Assembly: GCA_031276985.1 (NCBI GenBank)
Contig: JAISMA010000189.1
Span: forward strand, 1 to 24,859
Source: Helicobacteraceae bacterium
GTDB taxonomy: Bacteria > Campylobacterota > Campylobacteria > Campylobacterales > SZUA-545
DNA length: 24,859 nucleotides
Reading direction: 5' to 3'
Notes under the pieces: model-generated
What the model saw: only the letters and a program-made list of their open reading frames with translations
The model's database searches: none
What the model was told of the DNA's origin: nothing
Program-made: the position numbers and the translations under genes
Part shown: positions 7,342-14,794 of the stretch, piece after piece
Position numbering within the stretch: position 1 is the stretch's first letter
How the letters are laid out: the number at the start of each line of letters is the position of its first letter

Positions 7342-9759
7342 TTATCGAAGAAACAACGATACGGGTATAAAAGTTTCGATCATAAGAGTCTGCTCGTCGT
7401 AACCTAAACCAAGCGCGCCGTGTTCGTTCAAACCCGTCGCGTAAAGTTTGCCGTCCGCGTCGATAGCCAGAGAGTGAAACGCGCCCGTCGCAACCGCGAC
7501 AATCTTTTTGCCTTCAAGCGACGGGATACGCGTAAAACCGTTGCGGTCGTCACTGTTGTTTAAGCCAAGCTTGCCGTAGTCGTCCGCTCCTTTTGCATAA
7601 GCGCCGCCTTCGTCGTCGATAATAAAAGATATATGATTGTCCGCGACTATGGCGGCAATATTTTTATCTTCAAACAACGAGACGCGCGTAAATAATTTAT
7701 TGCGCTCTTCTGAAAAGTAGCCGCTAGTAGAATGCCCCGTCGCGTAAAGTTCCCCGCCAGAATCTAGCGCTAACGAATGCGCGTAGCCCGCCGTGATCGC
7801 GACGATTTTTTCAGCGCTAAAAGGCGAAACGGGCGTAAAATCGCTATGAATGTAAAGTTTTTCTTCCGGATCGATATCATTCCGATCGCCGCTTTCACAT
7901 TCGCTTCCAAAAAACCTGTCAATTTGCAATCCAAGCTGATCGTATCTGTTCCAGCCCGCCGCGTAAAGTTTGCCGCTAAAGTTCAGCGCTAAAGAATGAT
8001 TGAAACCCGTAGCGATCGCGGTAATGTTGTTATCGCCAAGCGACGAAACTAGCGTAAATGTTTTGCGATTGTTTTCGTCTCCGCAATCGCCCAAGCCAAG
8101 TTGCCCGTATTCGTTATCGCCCGTCGCGTAAACTTTGCCGTCGCTAGTAAGCGCCAGCGAATGCCGTTCGCCCGCTACGATCGCAACGATTTTTTTGTCC
8201 TCTAGCGACGAAACCAGCGTAAAGACGTCGCGATCGTTTGCGTCGCTCAAACCAAGCTGACCATATTTGTTCCAACCCGTCGCGTAAACTTTGCCGTCGC
8301 TATCAAGCGCTAAAGAGTGAAAATCGCCCGCCGCAACCCGCGTAATATTTTTGTCTCTCAAGGAAGGAACGGCGCTAAAAATACGACGATACCCGACGAC
8401 GCCAAAACCAAGTTGCCCGTATTTATTGTCGCCCGTCGCATAAACTATTCCGTCGCTACTTAGCGCTAACGAGTGATTATAGCCAGTCGCGATTCCAACG
8501 ATAGCGCTACTGCTAAAAAAAGAAACCGGCGTAAAATCGTAGACCTCGTCGTCGTTTCCCAAGCCAAGCTGACCTTCCTCATTTTCGCCCGTCGCGTAAA
8601 GTTTGCCCTCGCTATCAAGCGCTAACGAATGCTCTTTGCCCGCAGCGATTGCGACGATGTTTTTATCGTTTAGCACAGTAAACGTCGTAAAAGTATCGCG
8701 ACTGTTTCTGCCGAATCCAAGTTGTCCGCTACCGTTATATCCCGCAACGTAAACTTTGCCTTCGCCATCAAGCGCTAACGAATGCTCTTTGCCCGTAGCG
8801 ATCGCGACAATGTTTTTATCTTTTAACGACGAAACAGGCGTGAAAGTTTTGCGATTCTTGTAGTCGCCAAAGCCTAAACCAGGACCGTATGTGCCTGTTC
8901 CGGTCGCGTAGACTTTGCCGTTCGAGTCAAGCGCGAGCGAATGAGCGTCGCCAGTCGCGATCGCGACGATATTTTTAGCTTTTAGCGAGCCGACGGGCGT
9001 AAAGATATAGCGATTATCTATATCGCCCAAACCTAGTCGATTGTCATCGCCATTTCCCGTCGCGTAAACTTTGCCGCGACTATCCAGCGCCAGCGAATGC
9101 TCTTTGCCCGCCGCGATCGCGACGATTTTTTTGCCATCAAGCGACGAAACGGGCGCAAAGATATTGCGATCGCGCGCTTCGTTAGAACCAAGTTGACCGC
9201 TACTGTTATATCCCGTCGCGTAGACTTTGCCCTCGCTATCAAGCGCTAACGAATGCTCTTCGTTAGTCGCGATCGCGGTAATGTTGTTATCGCCAAGCGA
9301 CGAAACAAGCGTCCAGACATTGCTCTCGGTTTCGTCGCCCAAACCAAGCGCGCCGTCGCCGTTCCAACCCGCCGCGTAAACTTTGCCGTCGCTATCCAGC
9401 GCCAACGAATGAGAGCTACTCGCCGCGATTGCGACGATGTTTTTATCGTCCAAAAAAGAGACGCCAACAAAGACGTTTCGAGGGTGGTTGTCGCCCAAAC
9501 CAAGCTGACCGTTGCCGTTATAACCCGCCGCGTAAACTTTGCCGTTTGCGTCGACGAAAAAAGAGGTTGAGTCGCCCGCCGCGACAAACGGAGGTTTGTT
9601 TTCTCGTTTTACGGGGTTTTCATAACCGACAAAATAACTGAACGCGCGCTCGGCGGCAAAACCGATTACAACAATAAGCGCCGCGATTAAAATCGAGATA
9701 ATCGCGATTGGAGCGCGAGGTTTTTTCGTTTCTTTTTGCAACGTTTCATTGTGCGACAT
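7342..9759 (-). CDS. RCC1-propeller protein 3, signal-anchored, 14 blades (double propeller)
   Basis: The 805-residue protein starts at ATG 9759 (MSHNETLQKE), 6 nt after AAGGA; a frame opening at 9789 lies upstream of this site and is rejected. A signal anchor lies at about 17-36, followed by SYFVGYENPV. Fourteen blades can be counted, enough for two closed seven-bladed rings. Blade 6 has lost part of the GQLGLGD loop (GQLGFGRNS). Blade 11 carries an acidic insertion of roughly 20 residues around SECESGDRNDIDPEEKL, and blades 12-14 are the most diverged. The gene sits behind shared leader copy b. The first 73 bp of its coding block are identical to the start of paralogue 4. Confidence 0.88.
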   Translation of the reverse strand: MSHNETLQKETKKPRAPIAIISILIAALIVVIGFAAERAFSYFVGYENPVKRENKPPFVAAGDSTSFFVDANGKVYAAGYNGNGQLGLGDNHPRNVFVGVSFLDDKNIVAIAASSSHSLALDSDGKVYAAGWNGDGALGLGDETESNVWTLVSSLGDNNITAIATNEEHSLALDSEGKVYATGYNSSGQLGSNEARDRNIFAPVSSLDGKKIVAIAAGKEHSLALDSRGKVYATGNGDDNRLGLGDIDNRYIFTPVGSLKAKNIVAIATGDAHSLALDSNGKVYATGTGTYGPGLGFGDYKNRKTFTPVSSLKDKNIVAIATGKEHSLALDGEGKVYVAGYNGSGQLGFGRNSRDTFTTFTVLNDKNIVAIAAGKEHSLALDSEGKLYATGENEEGQLGLGNDDEVYDFTPVSFFSSSAIVGIATGYNHSLALSSDGIVYATGDNKYGQLGFGVVGYRRIFSAVPSLRDKNITRVAAGDFHSLALDSDGKVYATGWNKYGQLGLSDANDRDVFTLVSSLEDKKIVAIVAGERHSLALTSDGKVYATGDNEYGQLGLGDCGDENNRKTFTLVSSLGDNNITAIATGFNHSLALNFSGKLYAAGWNRYDQLGLQIDRFFGSECESGDRNDIDPEEKLYIHSDFTPVSPFSAEKIVAITAGYAHSLALDSGGELYATGHSTSGYFSEERNKLFTRVSLFEDKNIAAIVADNHISFIIDDEGGAYAKGADDYGKLGLNNSDDRNGFTRIPSLEGKKIVAVATGAFHSLAIDADGKLYATGLNEHGALGLGYDEQTLMIETFIPVSLFLR
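9674..9746 (-). repeat. 73-bp block identical to 10969-11041
   Basis: This block encodes the basic segment and most of the membrane or signal helix (QKETKKPRAPIAI onward) of propeller 3. An identical copy starts propeller 4. The sequences diverge at both sides: the upstream MSHNET codons are missing in 4, and downstream one is a membrane anchor while the other ends in a lipobox. Confidence 0.85.
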
Positions 9760-9803
9760 TGGAAATCCTTGCGAATGAATTAAGCGCATATTAGCGCCGC
9801 TCG
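9760..9803 (-). promoter_or_regulatory. Shared leader element, copy b (upstream of propeller 3)
   Basis: Core GCGGCGCTAATAT on the minus strand (9788-9800) lies 28 nt before the start codon, followed by GCGCTTAATTCATTCGCAAGG. TAATAT is a good match to a -10 box. GCGCTAATATGCGC is also a short inverted repeat. The gap to propeller 4 is 80 bp. Confidence 0.5.
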
Positions 9804-9839
9804 CCTTTTTGCGATCGCCTAATCGCCGAAATTTTTGAG

Positions 9840-11036
9840 CTAATTTTGATCGGGTAAAACGACGGGCTTAAAAGTTTTCTCATCGCTTGAACCGCCCAAA
9901 CCGAGCTGATCGTATTCGTTGTCGCCCGTCGCATAGATGTTGCCTTCGCTATCAACGACAAAAAAATGAATAGCGCCAGCCGCGATCGCAACGATTTTTT
10001 TACCCTCTAGCGACGAAACGCGCGTAAAAGTATTGCGATTGAACTTATCGCCGAGTCCTAACTGTCCGAAATCGTTCCAACCCGTCGCGTAAACAGCGCC
10101 ATTATTATCAATCGCCAGCGAATGCTGGTAACTTGCCGCGATTGCTACGATTTTTTTGTCCGCAAGAGAGGAAACAAGCGTAAAGGCGCTACGACTGGTT
10201 TCGTCGCTCAAACCAAGCTGACCATATTTGTTCCAACCCGCCGCGTAAACTTTGCCGTCGCTATCCAGCGCCAACGAGTGAGCAAATCCCCCCGTAATCG
10301 CCACGATTTTTCTACCGCCTAGCGACTCGACAAGCGTAAAGGTATTGCGATTTTTCGTATCGCCCAAACCAAGCTGACCGTCTCTATTCCAACCCGTCGC
10401 GTAAGTTTTGCCTTCGTCGTCAAGCGCCAGCGAGTGTTCGTTGTCCGCCGCGATCGCCACGATTTTTTTATTCTCTAGCGACCGCGCGGGCGTAAAAGTA
10501 TCGAGAGCGCCGTAATGCCCTAAACCAAGCTGACCTAAGTTCCTACCCGTTCCATAGATTTTGCCAAGCTCGTCAAGCGCCAAAGAGCAAAATTGTCCCG
10601 CCGCGATCGCAACGATTTTTTTACCCTCTAGCGACTGCGCGGGAGTAAAAGTATTGCGATTGAACTTATCGCCGAGTCCGCTTTCTCCTAAGCCTAACTG
10701 TCCGGAATCGTTCCGACCCGTCGCGTAAACTTTGCCGTCCGCGCTTAGCGCCAATGAATGCTGGGCGCCGACCGCAACCGCAACAATGTTTTTATTCTCT
10801 AGCGACTCAATAAGCGCGAAGGTATGGCGATATTTTATGCCGACTAAACCAAGTTGCCCTTTGTCGTTTTGCCCCGTCGCGTAAAGTTTGCCGTCCGCGT
10901 CAAGCGTCAACGAGTGTTTGGCGTCCGTCGCAATAATCGGGAGCTTGGCGGAGCAACCCGTTACGGCGATAAGCGCCGCGATTAAAATCGAGATAATCGC
11001 GATTGGAGCGCGAGGTTTTTTCGTTTCTTTTTGCAA
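9840..11036 (-). CDS. RCC1-propeller protein 4, lipoprotein, 7 blades, TTG start
   Basis: The 398-residue protein appears to start at TTG 11036, 9 nt after AAGGA, because no ATG or GTG lies between the ribosome binding site and the signal sequence. The signal (12-27) ends in the lipobox VTGC with Cys at 28, so it is probably a lipoprotein. Seven blades follow, ending FKPVVLPDQN. Blade 2 has a lengthened loop (GLGESGLGDKFNRNTF) and blade 3 is short (GTGRNLGQLGLG). Compared with propeller 3, the N-terminal codons before QKETKK have been lost and the helix continues into a lipobox instead of a membrane anchor. It follows paralogue 5 by 39 bp with no leader. Confidence 0.86.
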   Translation of the reverse strand: MQKETKKPRAPIAIISILIAALIAVTGCSAKLPIIATDAKHSLTLDADGKLYATGQNDKGQLGLVGIKYRHTFALIESLENKNIVAVAVGAQHSLALSADGKVYATGRNDSGQLGLGESGLGDKFNRNTFTPAQSLEGKKIVAIAAGQFCSLALDELGKIYGTGRNLGQLGLGHYGALDTFTPARSLENKKIVAIAADNEHSLALDDEGKTYATGWNRDGQLGLGDTKNRNTFTLVESLGGRKIVAITGGFAHSLALDSDGKVYAAGWNKYGQLGLSDETSRSAFTLVSSLADKKIVAIAASYQHSLAIDNNGAVYATGWNDFGQLGLGDKFNRNTFTRVSSLEGKKIVAIAAGAIHFFVVDSEGNIYATGDNEYDQLGLGGSSDEKTFKPVVLPDQN

Positions 11037-11041
11037 CGTTT
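10969..11041 (-). repeat. 73-bp block identical to 9674-9746
   Basis: This is the partner copy in propeller 4 of the N-terminal block of propeller 3, with no mismatch over 73 bp. It extends 5 bp upstream of the TTG start. Confidence 0.85.
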
Positions 11042-11075
11042 TTATTCCTTTCTTAACGTCGTTCGCTTTGTCGTT

Positions 11076-12329
11076 TTATTGTTCGATAAACGACGATACG
11101 GGCGTAAAACTCGGACAATGCTCATTATCGCCCAAACCAAGCTGTCCGCCGCCGTTATGCCCCGTCGCGTAAAGTTTGCCGTCCGCGCCAATCGCCAGCG
11201 AATGATAACCGCCCATCGCAACTGAGATAATCTTGTCGTAGCTTAAATCGTAAACAAGATCAAAGCTGTCATAATATCCCAAGCCAAGTTGACCGTAGAA
11301 GTTGCCGCCCGCCGCATAAACTTTGCCTACAGAATCAAGCGCCAACGAGGAATATCCGCTCGCGACTATAGTAATGATTTTTTTGTCGCTTAACGACGAA
11401 ACGAGCGTAAAGGTATTGCGATTTTTCGTATCGTCAAAACCAAGCTGAGCAAGACTATTCTCTCCCGCCGCGTAAACTTTGCCGCCAGAATCAAGCGCCA
11501 ACGAGTGTTCCGTTCCGGCTGATATAGCTGCGATGTTTTTGCCGCCCAAAGAGGATATGAACGTAAAAATTTTGCGATTGTTATAACCGCCTAAGCCAAG
11601 CTGACTTTTCTTATTTCCGCCCGTCGCGTAAACTTTGCCGCGGTTATCTAACGCAAGCGAGTGATAGCGTCCCGCCGCTATGGCTACAACGCGTTTGTCG
11701 CTTAACGATGAAACGAGCGTAAAAACTTCGCGATCGTCGTAATCATTCAAACCAAGCTGACCGTATTCGTTAACTCCCGTCGCGTAAACTTTGCCTTCGT
11801 CTGAAAGAGCCAGCGAGTGATAGTCGCCCGCCGCGATCGCTACAATCTTTTTACCCTCTAGCGACGAAACGGGCGCAAAGGTTTTGCGATCGGCGTTATC
11901 GCCTAAATCAAATCGACAGTTTTTATTTTTTCCCGCCGCGTAAACCTTGCCGTCCGCGTCAAGCGCTAGAGAACATCCATAGGTTGATGCGATCGCGATA
12001 ACGTTTTTGTCGCTCAAAGAAGAAACGCTGATAAAACTGCTACGATTAACGTCGTCGCCCAAACCAAGCTCTCCAAACTTGTTCGCTCCCGCCGCGTAAA
12101 CTTTGCCGTTTTTATCGATGAAAAACGAGCTAAAGCCTCCCGCCGCGATAAACGGAAGTTTGTTTTCGATTTTTACGTGGTTTTCATAACCAAAATAATA
12201 GCGAAACGAGCGTTCGGCAAAATACGCGATTACGGCGATAAACGCCGCAATAAAAATAACGACGCGCGCGATTGACGCGCGAGGTTCTTCTTTGCCATTG
12301 TACGTCGTTTGGTTTGGCGAATGCAACAT
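11076..12329 (-). CDS. RCC1-propeller protein 5, signal-anchored, 7 blades
   Basis: The 417-residue protein starts MLHSPNQTTY, with AAAGGAT 8 nt upstream. A membrane helix lies at about 20-37, followed by the linker ERSFRYYFGYENHVKIE, which is shared with paralogue 6 at DNA level. Seven blades follow, ending FTPVSSFIEQ. Blade 1 reads GGFSSFFIDKNG, replacing the HSLAL strand, as in other first blades of the signal-anchored members. Blade 2 has NKNCRFDLG in place of the GQLGLG loop. Blade 6 is shortened (GLGYYDSFDLVYDL). The gene lies behind shared leader copy c, and paralogue 4 follows it closely. Confidence 0.88.
   Translation of the reverse strand: MLHSPNQTTYNGKEEPRASIARVVIFIAAFIAVIAYFAERSFRYYFGYENHVKIENKLPFIAAGGFSSFFIDKNGKVYAAGANKFGELGLGDDVNRSSFISVSSLSDKNVIAIASTYGCSLALDADGKVYAAGKNKNCRFDLGDNADRKTFAPVSSLEGKKIVAIAAGDYHSLALSDEGKVYATGVNEYGQLGLNDYDDREVFTLVSSLSDKRVVAIAAGRYHSLALDNRGKVYATGGNKKSQLGLGGYNNRKIFTFISSLGGKNIAAISAGTEHSLALDSGGKVYAAGENSLAQLGFDDTKNRNTFTLVSSLSDKKIITIVASGYSSLALDSVGKVYAAGGNFYGQLGLGYYDSFDLVYDLSYDKIISVAMGGYHSLAIGADGKLYATGHNGGGQLGLGDNEHCPSFTPVSSFIEQ
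12164..12239 (-). repeat. 76-bp block identical to 14634-14709
   Basis: The block encodes the end of the membrane helix and the linker AYFAERSFRYYFGYENHVKI in propeller 5. The copy in propeller 6 is identical over 76 bp while the flanks differ. Confidence 0.85.
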
Positions 12330-12435
12330 AGAACAATCCTTTTGGTTATGGTTCGCGCATATTAGCGCCGCTTGCCTTATTGTTTTCTGTTATCGTCGCA
12401 TGAAAGCGCGGCAAGCGAGAGCGAGGCGATCGATT
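12330..12435 (-). promoter_or_regulatory. Shared leader element, copy c, in the 106-bp gap upstream of propeller 5
   Basis: Core GCGGCGCTAATAT on the minus strand (12359-12371) lies 29 nt before the start codon of propeller 5, followed by GCGCGAACCATAACC and AAAAGGAT. The rest of the gap (12372-12435) follows the abruptly ended propeller 6. I see no RCC1 coding remnant in any frame there. Confidence 0.5.
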
Positions 12436-14778
12436 TCATTGATCGCACAAGTTGCAACGACTCCTCTTTCCAGCCTCGTACGCTTTGCCGTCTTCGTCAA
12501 GCGCAAGAGAATATTCGTCTCCCGCGTCTATGGCGACGATTTTTTTATCGCTTAACGACGAAACGAGCGTGAATATTTTGCGTTCGTCTTTGTCGCCAAG
12601 TCCAAGTTGGGCGTATGCGTTATCTCCCGCCGCGTAAACTTTGCCTTCGCTTGTCAGCGCCAAAGAGTGATCGCCATTTGCCGCAATCGCGACGATTTTT
12701 TTGTCGCTTAACGACGACGCAAGCGTAAAGGTTTCGCGATTCGTTTTGTCGCTTAGACCAAGTTTGCCATACAAGTTATTTCCAACCGCGTAAAGTTTAC
12801 CGTCGCTATCAACTGCCAGCGAATGCAATACGCCCGCCGCAACCGCGACGATTTTTTTGTCGCTTAGCGAATCTATAAACGTAAAGGCGTTGCGACTGGT
12901 TTCGTCGCCCATGCCAAGCTGACCAAAATCGTTTGATCCCGCCGCGTAAAGTTTGCCGTCGCCGCCGATAGCGAAAGAGTGGTCGCCCGCCGCGATCGCG
13001 GTAATGTTTTTGTCGCTTAAAGAAGAAACAAGCGTAAAGTCATAACGATTTTTTCTGTCGCCCACTCCAAGCTCGCCGCGTAAGTTATATCCCGTCGCGT
13101 AAAGTTTACCTTCGCTATCAAGCGCGAAAGAGTGAAAAGCGCCCGCCGCGATCACGGTAATGTTTTTGTCGCTTAAAGATAAAACGGGCGCAAAAGTATC
13201 ATGAAATTTCGTGTTGCCCAAACCAAGTTGACCGTAGAAGTTGCTTCCCGCCGCGTAAACTTTGCCGTCGCCTGAAAGAGCCAGCGAATGAGTGTCGCCC
13301 GCCGCGATTTGCGTTATATTTTTATCGCTTAACGAATCTACAAGCGTAGAGATTTCGCTCTCGCCATCCAAACCAAACCGATCATATTTGTTATCGCTCG
13401 TTATGTAAACTTTGCCGTTTTTATCAAGCGCCAACAAACGCTTTTTGCCCGTCGCGATCGCCGCGATATTTTCGTTGAGTAAAGAGGGTACAAAGGCGAA
13501 GGTATTTTCATAATACGCGCGCTCTATACCAAGTCGCGCCAAGTTGAGACGTTCTTTCGCGTAGGGCAATTTCGCTTCGTCGTCAAAAGCGGCGGAGTTA
13601 GGCTTGTTGGCGGATTGTCCGACGATATTGTTATCGTTTAACGACAAGACAAGCGTAAAGACTTGACTGCCCTTTGCGTCGTCCAAACCAAGCTGATTAT
13701 ATTTGTTATCGCCCGCCGCGTAAACTTTGCCGTCGCTATCCAGCGCCAAAGAGTGTCTATTGCCCGTCGCGATTGCGGTAATGTTTTTGTCGCTTAAAGA
13801 CAAAACGGGCGCAAAAGTATCGTTAAATTTCGTATTGCCCAAACCAAGTTGACCGTAGAAGTTGCTTCCCGCCGCGTAAACTTTGCCGTTCGCGTCCAAC
13901 GCTAAAGCGCCAAAGTTCGCCGCGATCGCGGTAATATTTTTGTCGCTTAAAGAGGAAACAAGCGCAAAGCTTTTGCGGCGATTTACGTTGTTGTTGCTCG
14001 CCTTATAAACTTTGCCGTCGTCGTCAAGGACAAACGAGTAAAGATCGTCGACAACTATAGCCGCGATCTTTTTAGCGTTTAGCGCCGAAACAAGCGTAAA
14101 GGACTCGTCTGCCGCGTAGTCGCTTGCTCCGTAAACTTTGCCGTCGCTGTCAAGCGCGAAAGAGTGAAAAGCGCCAGCCGCGATCGCGACAATGTTTTTA
14201 TCTTTTAACGACGATACAAGCGCAAAAATTTTAGGAGGACGCGCGCCTAGAGAGTTGCTGCCCGCCGCGTAAACTTTGCCGTCCGCGCCAAGCGCTAAAA
14301 AGCGATCGTAGCTGGCGGCGATCGCGACGATGTTTTTGCCGCTTAACGAAGGAACAAGCTCAAAAATTTCGCTATTGTTTCTGCCGCGTAAGTCAAGGTT
14401 GCCCGCCGCGTAAACTTTGCCGTCCGCGCCAAGCGCTAAAGAGTGATTATGGTTAGCGACTAGCGCCGTAATGTTTTTGCCGCTTAAAGAAGAAACAAGC
14501 GAAAAGACTTTGTAATGATATTTGTTGCCCATGCCAAGCTGACCGCTCTCGTTTTCTCCAGTAGCGTAAACATTGCCGTCGGCGCTAACGACAAAAGAGG
14601 AGTTGCCCCCAGCTGCGATAAACGGGCGCTTAATTTCGATTTTTACGTGGTTTTCATAACCAAAATAATAGCGAAACGAGCGTTCGGCAAAATACGCGAT
14701 TACGGCGATTAGCGCCAAGATCAAAACCGCGACCTTCGCGAATTGTTTGCGCGGGTTTCTCAATTCGCTTTGCGACAT
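12436..14778 (-). CDS. RCC1-propeller protein 6, signal-anchored, 14 blades plus a half blade
   Basis: The 780-residue protein starts MSQSELRN with GGGAG 5 nt before ATG. A membrane helix lies at about 13-31 and the linker RYYFGYENHVKIE follows. Blades 2-5 have shortened variable loops, for example KVYGASDYAADESF in blade 4. Blade 8 is badly eroded: the HSLAL and DGKVYATG parts read PNSAAFDDEAKLPYAKERL. Blades 6 and 10 are near copies (GSNFYGQLGLGNTKF). After blade 14 comes half of a fifteenth (YSLALDEDGKAYEAGKRS) that ends in CNLCDQ and stop. The normal VVLP-type C-terminus is missing, so the gene looks truncated or rearranged at its 3' end. It follows paralogue 7 by 16 bp. Confidence 0.86.
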   Translation of the reverse strand: MSQSELRNPRKQFAKVAVLILALIAVIAYFAERSFRYYFGYENHVKIEIKRPFIAAGGNSSFVVSADGNVYATGENESGQLGMGNKYHYKVFSLVSSLSGKNITALVANHNHSLALGADGKVYAAGNLDLRGRNNSEIFELVPSLSGKNIVAIAASYDRFLALGADGKVYAAGSNSLGARPPKIFALVSSLKDKNIVAIAAGAFHSFALDSDGKVYGASDYAADESFTLVSALNAKKIAAIVVDDLYSFVLDDDGKVYKASNNNVNRRKSFALVSSLSDKNITAIAANFGALALDANGKVYAAGSNFYGQLGLGNTKFNDTFAPVLSLSDKNITAIATGNRHSLALDSDGKVYAAGDNKYNQLGLDDAKGSQVFTLVLSLNDNNIVGQSANKPNSAAFDDEAKLPYAKERLNLARLGIERAYYENTFAFVPSLLNENIAAIATGKKRLLALDKNGKVYITSDNKYDRFGLDGESEISTLVDSLSDKNITQIAAGDTHSLALSGDGKVYAAGSNFYGQLGLGNTKFHDTFAPVLSLSDKNITVIAAGAFHSFALDSEGKLYATGYNLRGELGVGDRKNRYDFTLVSSLSDKNITAIAAGDHSFAIGGDGKLYAAGSNDFGQLGMGDETSRNAFTFIDSLSDKKIVAVAAGVLHSLAVDSDGKLYAVGNNLYGKLGLSDKTNRETFTLASSLSDKKIVAIAANGDHSLALTSEGKVYAAGDNAYAQLGLGDKDERKIFTLVSSLSDKKIVAIDAGDEYSLALDEDGKAYEAGKRSRCNLCDQ
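13214..13889 (-). repeat. Internal blade duplication in propeller 6 (offset 621 nt)
   Basis: Positions 13214-13268 and 13835-13889 are identical over 55 bp, with near identity continuing to the left. They encode the blade 10 and blade 6 segments with GSNFYGQLGLGNTK. The offset of 207 codons corresponds to four blades. Confidence 0.75.
14634..14709 (-). repeat. 76-bp block identical to 12164-12239
   Basis: This is the partner copy in propeller 6 of the anchor and linker block of propeller 5, with no mismatch over 76 bp. Confidence 0.85.
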
Positions 14779-14794
14779 TTTTTCTCCCAGATCG

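Noticed and set aside
9757..9789. Longer start of propeller 3 at 9789 (MRLIHSQGFP...)
   Set aside because: The AAGGA site lies between this codon and ATG 9759, and other family members start with MSHNET or MSPNET.
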